Positions 1-6,210 of a DNA stretch of 10,751 nucleotides are shown here, piece by piece. The DNA is taken from positions 1-10,751 of the forward strand of contig JBFGRM010000068.1 of assembly GCA_041563675.1 (NCBI GenBank), in the 5' to 3' direction. The notes below the pieces were generated by a model that did not search any database, was not told where the DNA came from, and saw nothing but the letters and a program-made list of their open reading frames with translations. The stretch is from JBFGRM01 sp041563675. Its GTDB lineage: Bacteria > Nitrospirota > Nitrospiria > Nitrospirales > Nitrospiraceae. The position numbers and the translations under genes were made by a program. Each line of letters starts with the position of its first letter. Positions within the stretch are counted from its first letter, which is position 1.

Positions 1-501
1 AAGGACTGCGAGGGAATGTACATCGTCGATCCGCCCCATGCGACCGGCGCCCTCATCGCCGGCGCCTATGCGGCCGGCGCCAAGGTGATGAACCTGACGC
101 GTGTGGTTGATCTGGTGCTCCGGCAGGACGGCGTCCTCGAGGGCGTGGTCGTCAACAATACAACGGCGGAGATGGCCGGCCACGACGTCATTCATGTCGA
201 TCCCATCGCCCTCGAGAGCAAGATCGTCGTCGACGCGACGGGCCACGACGCGGTCGTCGTCGACCTGTTGCACAAGCGGCGGCTCTACGAGCCGGTTCCT
301 GGGAATGGGGCCATGTGGGTGTCCCGCTCCGAGGAGGAGGTGGTGAACCGTACAGGTGAGGTCTATCCCAACTGTTTCATCGTGGGCTTGTCGGTGGCGG
401 CAGTGCACGGGACGCCCCGGATGGGGCCGGCGTTCGGCGCCATGTTGCTCTCGGGCCGCTACGGGGCCGACCTGATCAAGAAGAAGCTCAAACAAGAATG
501 A
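1..501 (+). CDS. thi4: Thiazole synthase Thi4, sulfide-dependent type (3' part of gene)
   Basis: This is the C-terminal 166 residues of a Thi4-family enzyme. The reading frame is open to the left edge, so the start lies outside the window. Thi4 makes the adenylated thiazole precursor of thiamine from NAD and glycine in the cytoplasm. The C-terminal signature is clear: a TGHD segment, then the FIVGLSVAAVHGTPRMGPAFGA region (written here as two parts, FIVGLSVAAVHG and TPRMGPAFGA), close to the VAELDGLNRMGPTFGA end of yeast Thi4. Yeast Thi4 gives up a cysteine sulfur (Cys205, just before MDP) and works once. Here the matching place reads I-H-V-D-P, with His encoded at 193-195. This is the arrangement of archaeal and many bacterial Thi4s that use free sulfide and turn over repeatedly. 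The FAD/NAD-binding N-terminus is not visible. The next gene starts about 27 bases downstream on the same strand. The family call is firm, and the sulfide dependence is inferred from the His. Confidence 0.93.
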   Translation, partial: KDCEGMYIVDPPHATGALIAGAYAAGAKVMNLTRVVDLVLRQDGVLEGVVVNNTTAEMAGHDVIHVDPIALESKIVVDATGHDAVVVDLLHKRRLYEPVPGNGAMWVSRSEEEVVNRTGEVYPNCFIVGLSVAAVHGTPRMGPAFGAMLLSGRYGADLIKKKLKQE

Positions 502-528
502 AGGGCGCGAGGCCCTGAAGCATTGGGA

Positions 529-1050
529 ATGAAGATGGATTTGCAGGATTTTTTGATACAAGGACAAGGCAGTCTGGAGGACAAGAGGGAGGCCTGGAGC
601 CTCTTCCAACAGGCCTATGAGTCCCAGATGAAGGGGGAGCTCGAGGAGGCCGTGTCGCTCTACAAACGCTCGCTGGACCTGCACCGCACCGCGGAGGCGC
701 ATACCTTCCTGGGATGGACCTATAGTTTCATGGGGCGCATCGACGAGGCGATTGACGAATGCCACCGCGCCATTCAGGCCGATCCGGAGTTCGGGAACCC
801 CTACAACGACATCGGAGCCTATCTGATCGAGAAGGGCGAGTTCGACGAGGCGATCCCCTGGTTCGAGAAGGCCATGGTGGCCAAGCGGTACGAGAGCCCG
901 GCCTTTCCCCACATGAACCTGGGTCGCGTCTACGAAAAAAAAGGGGATTGGGACAAGGCGCTGGAGAGTTACAAGAAAGCGATCACGCTGAGCCCGAACT
1001 ACGCTTTGGCGAAGCGCGCCCTGGGGCGGTTGATCGGGCGGCTGAACTAG
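529..1050 (+). CDS. Small tetratricopeptide-repeat protein
   Basis: A 173-residue protein made almost wholly of TPR helices. There are four repeats at about residues 22-55, 56-88, 90-121 and 126-159. Typical TPR spacing is seen in segments such as GRIDEAIDECHRAIQADP, KGEFDEAIPWFEKAM and KGDWDKALESYKKAITLSP. No signal peptide or membrane segment is present, so it is probably a cytoplasmic scaffold or adaptor. The partner cannot be deduced. Three starts are possible in frame: TTG 523, ATG 529 and ATG 535. I take ATG 529, which has a weak GAAG about 8 bases upstream; none has a strong ribosome-binding site. It follows thi4 closely and may share its transcript. Nothing ties it to thiamine synthesis beyond position. 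Confidence 0.88.
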   Translation: MKMDLQDFLIQGQGSLEDKREAWSLFQQAYESQMKGELEEAVSLYKRSLDLHRTAEAHTFLGWTYSFMGRIDEAIDECHRAIQADPEFGNPYNDIGAYLIEKGEFDEAIPWFEKAMVAKRYESPAFPHMNLGRVYEKKGDWDKALESYKKAITLSPNYALAKRALGRLIGRLN

Positions 1051-1090
1051 AATCAGGAAACGGGTTTGAGCCATGGCCAGCGCTCCATCC

Positions 1091-1171
1091 GTCATCCCCG
1101 CAGTTTTAAGCGGGGATCCATCTTCCTTTTCCGCACTGCACAAGATGGAATCCCGCTTGCGCGGGAATGAC
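1091..1171. repeat. REP/MITE-like palindromic intergenic element
   Basis: An imperfect palindrome of about 81 bases fills the middle of the 170-base gap between the TPR gene and the receiver-like gene. The outer arms are GTCATCCCCGC (1091-1101) and GCGGGAATGAC (1161-1171), which pair with one mismatch. Inside, GCGGGGATCCATCTT (1110-1124) faces AAGATGGAATCCCGC (1142-1156). Each half also folds on itself as a short GC hairpin (CCCCGC...GCGGGG and CCCGC...GCGGG). This paired-hairpin layout is typical of dispersed REP/BIME elements with a GTCATTCCCGC-type core, which occur in many environmental bacteria. Copy number in this genome cannot be seen from one window. Confidence 0.8.
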
Positions 1172-1220
1172 GAGACGAAGGCGCACGGAGCTCATGTGTT
1201 GAAATTACTGAGGTTACGGG

Positions 1221-1637
1221 ATGACCACCGACGATAAGAACGTTCTCGTCGCGATCAACGACATCTTTTTCTACAGCAAGCTGCGTGACGCGTTGCTCCC
1301 TGCCGGGTACAAGCTCGATCGGGCCCGCTCCGAGGCCGAGGCGGTCCAAAAAGCGCAGGCCTCCAAGCCCATGGCGCTCGTGGTCAACATGAACGACGAG
1401 AAGTTCGACGCCTTCACCCTGCTCCACGACGTCAAGGCAGTGGACGGGCTGTCCAGTCTCCCCGTCCTAGCGTTTGCCAATCACGAGGAGGTGGACACCT
1501 TCAGAAAGGCGAAGGAGCGGGGCGTGACACGCATCGTGTCCCGCAACGAATTCTCGGCTCGCACGCGTGATCTGCTCGAGGACGTGCTGCAGAGGAAAGA
1601 GCCATTCTCCGCGGAGTCCGACACCTCGTGTCATTGA
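1221..1637 (+). CDS. Stand-alone receiver-like protein with degenerate phospho-acceptor site
   Basis: A 138-residue protein with the alternating strand/helix pattern of a CheY-type receiver domain (about residues 6-124) and no output domain. The strands are NVLVAIND (beta 1), MALVVNM (beta 3), LPVLAFA (beta 4) and VTRIVS (beta 5). The segment DAFTLLHDVKA matches the usual DGFELLxxLKA that follows the phosphorylation loop. Aligned by eye, the phospho-acceptor Asp is Asn56, the acidic pair is Asn13-Asp14, the conserved Thr/Ser is Ala86 and the conserved Lys falls near Arg108. It therefore probably cannot be phosphorylated in the normal way and may act as a protein-interaction module. GAGG at 1210-1213, 7 bases before ATG 1221, supports the start. 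The YgfZ gene begins 20 bases after its stop. No histidine kinase lies nearby. Confidence 0.82.
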   Translation: MTTDDKNVLVAINDIFFYSKLRDALLPAGYKLDRARSEAEAVQKAQASKPMALVVNMNDEKFDAFTLLHDVKAVDGLSSLPVLAFANHEEVDTFRKAKERGVTRIVSRNEFSARTRDLLEDVLQRKEPFSAESDTSCH

Positions 1638-1656
1638 TGGTGTGGCAAGCCCTGGC

Positions 1657-2748
1657 ATGAAACTCAGCCCCCTCCACGAGCATCACGTCAAGCTGAACGC
1701 CGAGTTCGCTGAAACAGCCGGCTGGAACATGCCCCAGCACTATGGGGATCCGGCGGGCGAATACCGAGCCGTCCGGGAGGGGGTGGCCGTCGCCGACCTC
1801 TCGCATCGCGGCCTGCTCCGCGTGACGGGCGAGGATCGTGTCACCTGGCTTCAGAGCATCATCAGCAACGACATCCTTCCACTCCAGCCGGGATCCGGCG
1901 TCTACTCGAGCTTCCTGTCGCACAAGGGGAAGATGCTGACCTATTTTCGGGTCTATCTCCTGCCCGACGCGGTGCTGCTGGAGGACGTCGGCGAGATCGG
2001 CGAGACCACCCAACAGACGCTGCGCAAGTTTCTGCTCTACGGCACCAAGGCGAAGCTGGAATCTTGCGCGGGGACCTGGGGACTGCTCCTCATCAGCGGG
2101 CCGAACACGCCGGATTTGATCCGTGCGGCGTTCCAGGTCGACGTCGCCGGCCTCACGCCGCTGTCATTCGCCACCTTGGACATCGGCGGCCAGCAGGCCC
2201 TCTGCGTCCGGACCGAGGAGACCGGGGAGATCGATGTCGAGATTCTCATCCCCGCAGCCGGCCTCGAGGCGGCCTGGAGCGCGCTCTGGAAAGCCGGTGA
2301 GCCGATTGGACTGAAGCCGTTTGGCTCACGCACACGCGAGGTGCTGCGGATCGAGGCAGGTCTGCCGATGACGGGACGGGATATCACGGAAGACATCGTG
2401 CCGCCCGAGGCGAATCTCGAGGGGAAGGCTTTCAGCCTGTCGAAGGGCTGCTATCCCGGTCAGGAAGTCGTGGCCCGGATGGACACGTATGGCAACGTCA
2501 AGCGCCGTCTGGTTGGACTCGTGCTGGAAGGCGAGGCCTTGCCGGAGCGTGGCGCCAAGATCTACAGCGGCGAGCGTGAGGTGGGGTGGGTCTCAAGTGC
2601 GACTCGATCACCCGCCCTGGGGAAATCGGTCGCGATGGGATTTCCGCTTCGCGATTTCGCAAAACCGCAAACGGAGTTGACCGTCGACGTCGGTGGCCAG
2701 CGCAAGCCGGCGACCGTTCAAGCCCTGCCCTTCGTCAAGAAGCCGTGA
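1657..2748 (+). CDS. ygfZ: YgfZ/GcvT-family folate-binding protein
   Basis: A 363-residue protein of the YgfZ (COG0354) branch of the aminomethyltransferase fold. In other bacteria YgfZ binds tetrahydrofolate and supports the assembly or repair of certain iron-sulfur enzymes, including the tRNA methylthiolase MiaB. The diagnostic motif KGCYPGQE is present at residues 263-270, with its cysteine at 265. This separates YgfZ from the glycine-cleavage T-protein, as does the absence of any gcvH or gcvP gene here. The N-terminus (YRAVREGVAVADLSHRGLLRV, split as YRAVREG and VAVADLSHRGLLRV) and the VTWLQSIISNDI segment fit the GcvT N-domain. The frame is open back to GTG 1567, but that would overlap the receiver-like gene and add residues unlike the family, so ATG 1657 is preferred despite a weak ribosome-binding site. 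A hairpin terminator follows the stop. Confidence 0.9.
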   Translation: MKLSPLHEHHVKLNAEFAETAGWNMPQHYGDPAGEYRAVREGVAVADLSHRGLLRVTGEDRVTWLQSIISNDILPLQPGSGVYSSFLSHKGKMLTYFRVYLLPDAVLLEDVGEIGETTQQTLRKFLLYGTKAKLESCAGTWGLLLISGPNTPDLIRAAFQVDVAGLTPLSFATLDIGGQQALCVRTEETGEIDVEILIPAAGLEAAWSALWKAGEPIGLKPFGSRTREVLRIEAGLPMTGRDITEDIVPPEANLEGKAFSLSKGCYPGQEVVARMDTYGNVKRRLVGLVLEGEALPERGAKIYSGEREVGWVSSATRSPALGKSVAMGFPLRDFAKPQTELTVDVGGQRKPATVQALPFVKKP

Positions 2749-2749
2749 G

Positions 2750-2843
2750 GCGGGAGGCGGAAGGCGAAAAGAACTGACAAAAGGTATTCTCGCTCCTCGA
2801 TCCTTCGTTCTGCCGCCTCCCGCTTCCCGCCTTCCGCTTTTTT
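2750..2843 (+). terminator. Hairpin terminator after ygfZ
   Basis: Two bases after the ygfZ stop, GCGGGAGGCGG (2750-2760) pairs perfectly with CCGCCTCCCGC (2813-2823). Alternatively, GCGGAAGGCG (2757-2766) pairs perfectly with CGCCTTCCGC (2828-2837). The second stem is followed at once by six T residues (2838-2843). The loop is long (about 52 to 61 bases), which is unusual for an intrinsic terminator. The T-tract overlaps the stop codon of the convergent gene at 2842-2844. It is probably a plus-strand terminator, with the two stems mutually exclusive. Confidence 0.6.
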
Positions 2844-3324
2844 ATTGTTCCGGATTCCGAGCTTGTGAGACGGCCGCGGCGAAGGCCGTCAAGCTCTTGC
2901 GTTCCTCTTCATTCAACGCGAGCAGCAAGTGGACCTCCTCCCCATGCATGAGACGGAGGCTCACGAAGGGCTCCTCCTGCCGTTTTTCCCGGTTCTCGTA
3001 AACGGCATCGATCACCTGCATCTTGTCCAGCGTCCCGACGGACACGACATCGTAACGAAAGTAGGAGTCTCCGACGACCATGTCGAAGAGAACGTTGCCG
3101 CGGGAGAGGAGGACGGCGTTGAATCGGCCCTGATCTTCATAGCCCTCCGGCAGGAACTTGTTGATATGCATCAGGGCGACCTTGCGATCGCCAAGGGCGT
3201 GCTGGATCTTCGTCTGGAGCGCTGGATAATCGATCTGGAGCGCCTGCTCGTCGGGACCCGTGGCGGCGGCCGCCGCGTCCCGAACCTTCTCGAACACTTC
3301 TTCTGCGGACAATAACCCTGCCAT
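2842..3324 (-). CDS. Uncharacterised 160-residue protein
   Basis: I do not recognise this family. The protein is soluble-looking, without signal peptide, membrane segment or cysteine. An N-terminal helical part (about residues 5-60, Ala- and Gln-rich) precedes a part rich in beta strands and charged residues (about 67-140: FNAVLLSRGNVLFDMVVGD, SYFRYDVVSVGTLDKMQVI, FVSLRLMHGEEVHLLLAL). It ends in a short helix, EEERKSLTAFAAAV. The C-terminal arrangement of strands then a helix recalls small PH-like or YokE-like folds, but this is only an impression. The start is strongly supported: on the minus strand GAGGTGA lies just upstream of the ATG at 3322-3324. It is convergent with ygfZ and in the same direction as phoD, but a 205-base gap containing a palindrome argues against a shared transcript with phoD. 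Confidence 0.8.
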   Translation of the reverse strand: MAGLLSAEEVFEKVRDAAAAATGPDEQALQIDYPALQTKIQHALGDRKVALMHINKFLPEGYEDQGRFNAVLLSRGNVLFDMVVGDSYFRYDVVSVGTLDKMQVIDAVYENREKRQEEPFVSLRLMHGEEVHLLLALNEEERKSLTAFAAAVSQARNPEQ

Positions 3325-3450
3325 TGCTCACCTCATCCTGTAGCTAAAACCTACGCAAACCGAATGGACAACGCCCCCATCGTGCCTTATCCGTGTCGCA
3401 AACTGCAAGTGGACTCAGGCGGTTCCGGCACGCAATGCTCACTTTCGCCC

Positions 3451-3496
3451 CCTCACCCTGGCCCTCTCCCCCCGCCGGGGAGAGGGGTGGGAGAGC
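3451..3496. repeat. GC-rich palindrome, probable dispersed repeat
   Basis: CCCTCTCCCC (3462-3471) and GGGGAGAGGG (3477-3486) form a perfect 10-bp stem around the 5-base loop CCGCC. Flanking CCCTCACCC on the left and GTGGGAGAG on the right extend the symmetry imperfectly. It lies between the stop of phoD (3530) and the start of the uncharacterised gene (3324), both on the minus strand. No T-tract follows on either strand, so a repeat element is more likely than an intrinsic terminator. Similar CCCTCACCC...GGGGAGAGGG palindromes recur between genes in many bacterial genomes. Confidence 0.65.
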
Positions 3497-3529
3497 GGGA
3501 TCGCGGGGGGGAAACTCTGAGACCCCACT

Positions 3530-5077
3530 TTAGGAGGACGGCTGGGCCTCAAACGTCCGCTCAAACCGCAGCCGCCCACTCCCATCTAGGATGCGAACGC
3601 GGAGCACCGTGGGACTCAGGGACACGACCCCGAAATTCGAGAACCCCCCGTCGCTGAAGAGCGTGGTGGGCTGAAACGTGTTGACCGGAGCGACCGCCTT
3701 CCGTGTTCCCGCGGAAAGCGGGCCTGAGACAAATTCATAGAAGTCGGTCCTGCCGTCCTTGTCCGGGTCGTACGTGTTGACTTGGGCGAAATGCACATCG
3801 CCGGCAAGCCACACGACATTGCGGATCTTTCGGGCCAAGATCAGATCGACAATGATTTTCAGCTCCTGATGGAAGCCTGTCCCATCCTCTCCCAACGCCC
3901 AGCTATCGTTTCCGGGAATCAGTAAGGTGCCGCCCTTGCGGATCGACAGGGGCACGCTGGTGGCGATGACTTTCCAGGTCGCGGTCGACCGGCTCAAGCC
4001 CTGCAGCAGCCACTCCCGTTGTTCCTCCCCGAGCATCGTCTTGCCCATGCCATCCAGGTCGCTGTTCCGGCTGCGATATTGCCGGGTATCGAGCACGAAG
4101 AGCTCCAGGGCCTTTCCGTAGCGGACGTGCCGGTGAAGGCGGCGTGGCTCCCCGAGCGGTGTCCGGACGGGCCAGTAATCAAGGAAGGCCCTCAAACCGA
4201 CCGCGGTCAGGTCCTCGTAGGGCCCGGAGAAGTTGTTCCGCACCTCGTGGTCATCCCACGTGACGTAGACGGGCACCGACGACAGGAACCGCCGGAGGGC
4301 CGGCGCTTCACGCTGGTAGCGATGCTTTTCCCGGAACTGGTCGAGACGTTCCGCTACGAACTGGCTGCCCGGTGCGTTGGGGGGCGCGGGGCACAGGTCG
4401 TCGGCGTAAATCAGATCGCCGAGCAACACGGCGAAGGCCGGCCGTGCCTCGGCCATCCGGTCGAAAATGGCGTAGGGCCCAGCGCCCTGACGGCAATGGC
4501 CCTGCCCGCCGAGGTCACTGCTCCAGACAAAGGTGACGGCCCGTGGATCATCCTCGGCGGGGGCCGTCGTGAATTGCCCGACCACCATCTCCCGCGCCTT
4601 CCCCGCAGGGATGGCGGATTCGTTCGCCCGGAGCACCCGCGCCCGGTATTCGTATGCCGTGCCGGGCGTCAAACCTTCCACCGTCGCGAGGCCCATCACG
4701 TCACGGCCCGGGTCCGTTTCGACCACCATGCTGTGCCATTCGGAGAGGGAGGCCTGGCCGCTGCCGGAACGCGCCCGCGCCAAACCGGCGGCCCGCCATT
4801 GCAGCTCGACCTTGACCGGGCTCGCCGTCCGGATCCACACCTGTGCCGATGTGCTCGTCACGTCTCCGACCGCCGTTCCGTGTGGGAACCAGGTTTCCGG
4901 ATCACCGACGATTTCGGCGAACGGGCTGCCGGGAGGGAGCCCGGGCCTGGAGGCCGAGGTGCACTGAACGGAGGTGCACAGGAGGAGGAGACTTAGCCAG
5001 AGCATGGGGCTCGGATGGAATACGCTGAAGCCCCGGGCTCCTCTCCGCCGGGAGCCCGCCATCATCGACTCCCCCAT
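3530..5077 (-). CDS. phoD: PhoD-type exported phosphatase/phosphodiesterase
   Basis: A 515-residue member of the PhoD alkaline phosphatase family, metal-dependent enzymes that hydrolyse phosphate mono- and diesters outside the cytoplasm. A fibronectin-like N-domain (about 58-173, with FPHGTAVGDVTSTSAQVWIR) leads into the metallophosphatase domain (about 180-455). Visible metal-site motifs are SSDLG (Asp188), GDLIYADD (Asp221 and Tyr224), TWDDHEVRNN (Asp275, His277) and AGDVHFAQ (Asp427, His429). YEFVSGPLSAG is also typical of the family. The N-terminus has an Arg cluster (SRRRGARGF) before a hydrophobic stretch at 24-35. This is compatible with Tat export, which Bacillus PhoD uses, though the Tat consensus is poor. 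The first Met is at 5077. GGGGAG lies just before ATGATG, so ATG 5062 or 5065 may be the true start. No pho box was recognised. Confidence 0.92.
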   Translation of the reverse strand: MGESMMAGSRRRGARGFSVFHPSPMLWLSLLLLCTSVQCTSASRPGLPPGSPFAEIVGDPETWFPHGTAVGDVTSTSAQVWIRTASPVKVELQWRAAGLARARSGSGQASLSEWHSMVVETDPGRDVMGLATVEGLTPGTAYEYRARVLRANESAIPAGKAREMVVGQFTTAPAEDDPRAVTFVWSSDLGGQGHCRQGAGPYAIFDRMAEARPAFAVLLGDLIYADDLCPAPPNAPGSQFVAERLDQFREKHRYQREAPALRRFLSSVPVYVTWDDHEVRNNFSGPYEDLTAVGLRAFLDYWPVRTPLGEPRRLHRHVRYGKALELFVLDTRQYRSRNSDLDGMGKTMLGEEQREWLLQGLSRSTATWKVIATSVPLSIRKGGTLLIPGNDSWALGEDGTGFHQELKIIVDLILARKIRNVVWLAGDVHFAQVNTYDPDKDGRTDFYEFVSGPLSAGTRKAVAPVNTFQPTTLFSDGGFSNFGVVSLSPTVLRVRILDGSGRLRFERTFEAQPSS

Positions 5078-5217
5078 CTCGGCCCCGCACTCGGCCGACC
5101 GGAGGAGGCCCCCAGGCCGTCGGGATCCACAGGGAGGGGCCGCTGCCTCCCTTGCATTCGGGGTGTCGGGTTGGATAGGCTTCCACGGTCAGCCGCAGAT
5201 CGGATTGGAGGAACACG

Positions 5218-5430
5218 ATGGAAGAGCACCACTGCCTGATTCCGGAATGCAAAGGCAAGGCCTATTCGCCGGCCGGCACCGCCTATCTCTGCAAGAAGCA
5301 TTTTCTCGACTTTCTGACGTGGAGACGCCGCAAGGGAGCGGCGATGTTCCATAAGTACGCGGCCATGACGATGGACGAACGGGACGACATCACCACGGAG
5401 TGGAGGAAGACCGTCGTCGTCGAGAAGTAG
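5218..5430 (+). CDS. Small protein with possible Cys3His zinc site
   Basis: A 70-residue protein of unknown family. Its N-terminal third carries Cys6, Cys11, Cys25 and His28 (C-x4-C-x13-C-x2-H), a spacing suited to one zinc ion in a small zinc-ribbon or treble-clef fold. The middle is basic (TWRRRKG, 34-40) and the rest is probably helical (YAAMTMDERDDITTEWRKTV). A nucleic-acid or protein-binding role is possible but unproven. GGAGG at 5208-5212 is well placed before ATG 5218, so this is likely a real gene despite its size. It is divergent from phoD across a 140-base gap and converges on the peptidase gene, whose end lies only 13 bases beyond its stop. Confidence 0.8.
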   Translation: MEEHHCLIPECKGKAYSPAGTAYLCKKHFLDFLTWRRRKGAAMFHKYAAMTMDERDDITTEWRKTVVVEK

Positions 5431-5443
5431 GTCCCCCGCGTCG

Positions 5444-6175
5444 TCACGTGTCGAGCTGAAATCCTATCGGGTTGAGACTGATCACATCCAGCGCATGCTG
5501 AATATCGTAGGCAACGAGGAGACCGGGATTGTGCTGGGCGCTCACGTGCATCTGGTCGGTGCCGAGGTAGATCGGCTCGCCGTCGCACTCAAAGGTTGAG
5601 AGCACCGCGGCAATCTTGGCCTCCCCGCTTTCTGCTCCCCAAAACAGCACCGGCCCCCCCGAGAACCCCGCGCCAGCCCGCCCGGCCAGATATACGGTCT
5701 TGACCGCGCTCGTGCCGTCAGGCATGGCCGCGACGCTGACCTTGTTCACGAACGGAGTTGGAAATCGTTGCGCCTGCGCCACGCCCTGCCTCCATTCGGC
5801 CCGGGGAAAACCCAGGCAGAACGCATCCTGCCCCAGCTCCAGCCCGTCCAGCGAAGGAACGACGCCCAGCTCGGGCAGCGCGATCCGAAATTTCAGCGCC
5901 AGCACCGTGACGTCGACTTGCGGGGGGCCCTGCCCGACGATCTGCACCGCCAGGGGCTTCCACTTGCCGCCGTGCAAAATGTCCACGACGGCGCCCGCCT
6001 TCAGCGCTTTGAGCAGGTGCGTGGCGGTGACCAGATACTGTCGCCCGTCGACCTCAACGGCAAAACAGGAGCCGCTTCGTGGTCCACATTTGATGTGGAA
6101 GGTGCGGCTCAACGCATTCACGCCCACCACGGGCTTGGGCACATGCGCGGGCGCGGTTTTCTGTCGGCGGGCCAT
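5444..6175 (-). CDS. Trypsin-like serine peptidase domain protein
   Basis: A 243-residue protein with a chymotrypsin-fold serine peptidase domain. The three catalytic regions can be read in order: YLVTATHLL (His53), QVDVTVLAL (Asp88) and AGAGFSGGPV (Ser172). The middle residue of the usual GDSGGP motif is Phe instead of Asp, which is common in HtrA-like and viral-type members. No PDZ domain, signal peptide or membrane segment is visible (the N-terminus is MARRQKTAPAHVPKPVVG), so it may act in the cytoplasm, or this may be a stripped-down member of the family. It starts 35 bases after the VOC gene stop on the same strand and is probably cotranscribed with it. Its ribosome-binding region is weak (GCGGCGGA) and sits in a hairpin. 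Substrate is unknown. Confidence 0.85.
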   Translation of the reverse strand: MARRQKTAPAHVPKPVVGVNALSRTFHIKCGPRSGSCFAVEVDGRQYLVTATHLLKALKAGAVVDILHGGKWKPLAVQIVGQGPPQVDVTVLALKFRIALPELGVVPSLDGLELGQDAFCLGFPRAEWRQGVAQAQRFPTPFVNKVSVAAMPDGTSAVKTVYLAGRAGAGFSGGPVLFWGAESGEAKIAAVLSTFECDGEPIYLGTDQMHVSAQHNPGLLVAYDIQHALDVISLNPIGFQLDT

Positions 6176-6176
6176 A

Positions 6177-6203
6177 TCCGCCGCAAGCTAGGCTGTCGGC
6201 GGA
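6177..6203 (-). promoter_or_regulatory. Hairpin over the ribosome-binding region of the peptidase gene
   Basis: On the minus strand TCCGCCG (6203-6197) pairs perfectly with CGGCGGA (6183-6177). An inner AGC/GCT stem closes a 3-base loop after a 2x2 internal loop. The hairpin fills 27 of the 35 bases between the VOC stop and the peptidase start and ends 1 base before the ATG. The only SD-like sequence, GGCGGA, lies in its 3' arm. No T-tract follows, so control of translation is more likely than termination. Function is inferred. Confidence 0.5.
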
Positions 6204-6210
6204 CGCCCTG

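Noticed and set aside
1567..1656. Upstream GTG start for ygfZ
   Set aside because: It would overlap the receiver-like gene by 71 bases and add 30 residues unlike the family; ATG 1657 begins where YgfZ similarity begins.
1501..2013. Minus-strand open frame of 170 codons
   Set aside because: It is antisense to the receiver-like gene and ygfZ, with no family features.
4960..4981. Lipobox in PhoD (Cys34 or Cys39)
   Set aside because: The residues before each Cys (Leu-Leu-Leu and Ser-Val-Gln) do not fit the lipobox; a cleaved Sec or Tat signal is more likely.
4019..4996. Plus-strand open frame of 325 codons
   Set aside because: It lies antisense inside phoD, is rich in Arg/Pro/Gly with no domain, and the phoD frame carries all the motifs. 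It is a GC-content artefact.
5131..5152. Seven-bp stem AGGGAGG/CCTCCCT between phoD and the small zinc protein
   Set aside because: It is short, with an 8-base loop, no T-tract and no link to a start site; too weak to call a regulatory element.
5616..6191. Plus-strand open frame of 191 codons
   Set aside because: It is antisense to the peptidase gene, whose catalytic triad is intact in the other frame.
6177..6203. Intrinsic terminator after the VOC gene
   Set aside because: The hairpin is followed by the peptidase start codon and not by a T-tract, so control of translation is the better reading.
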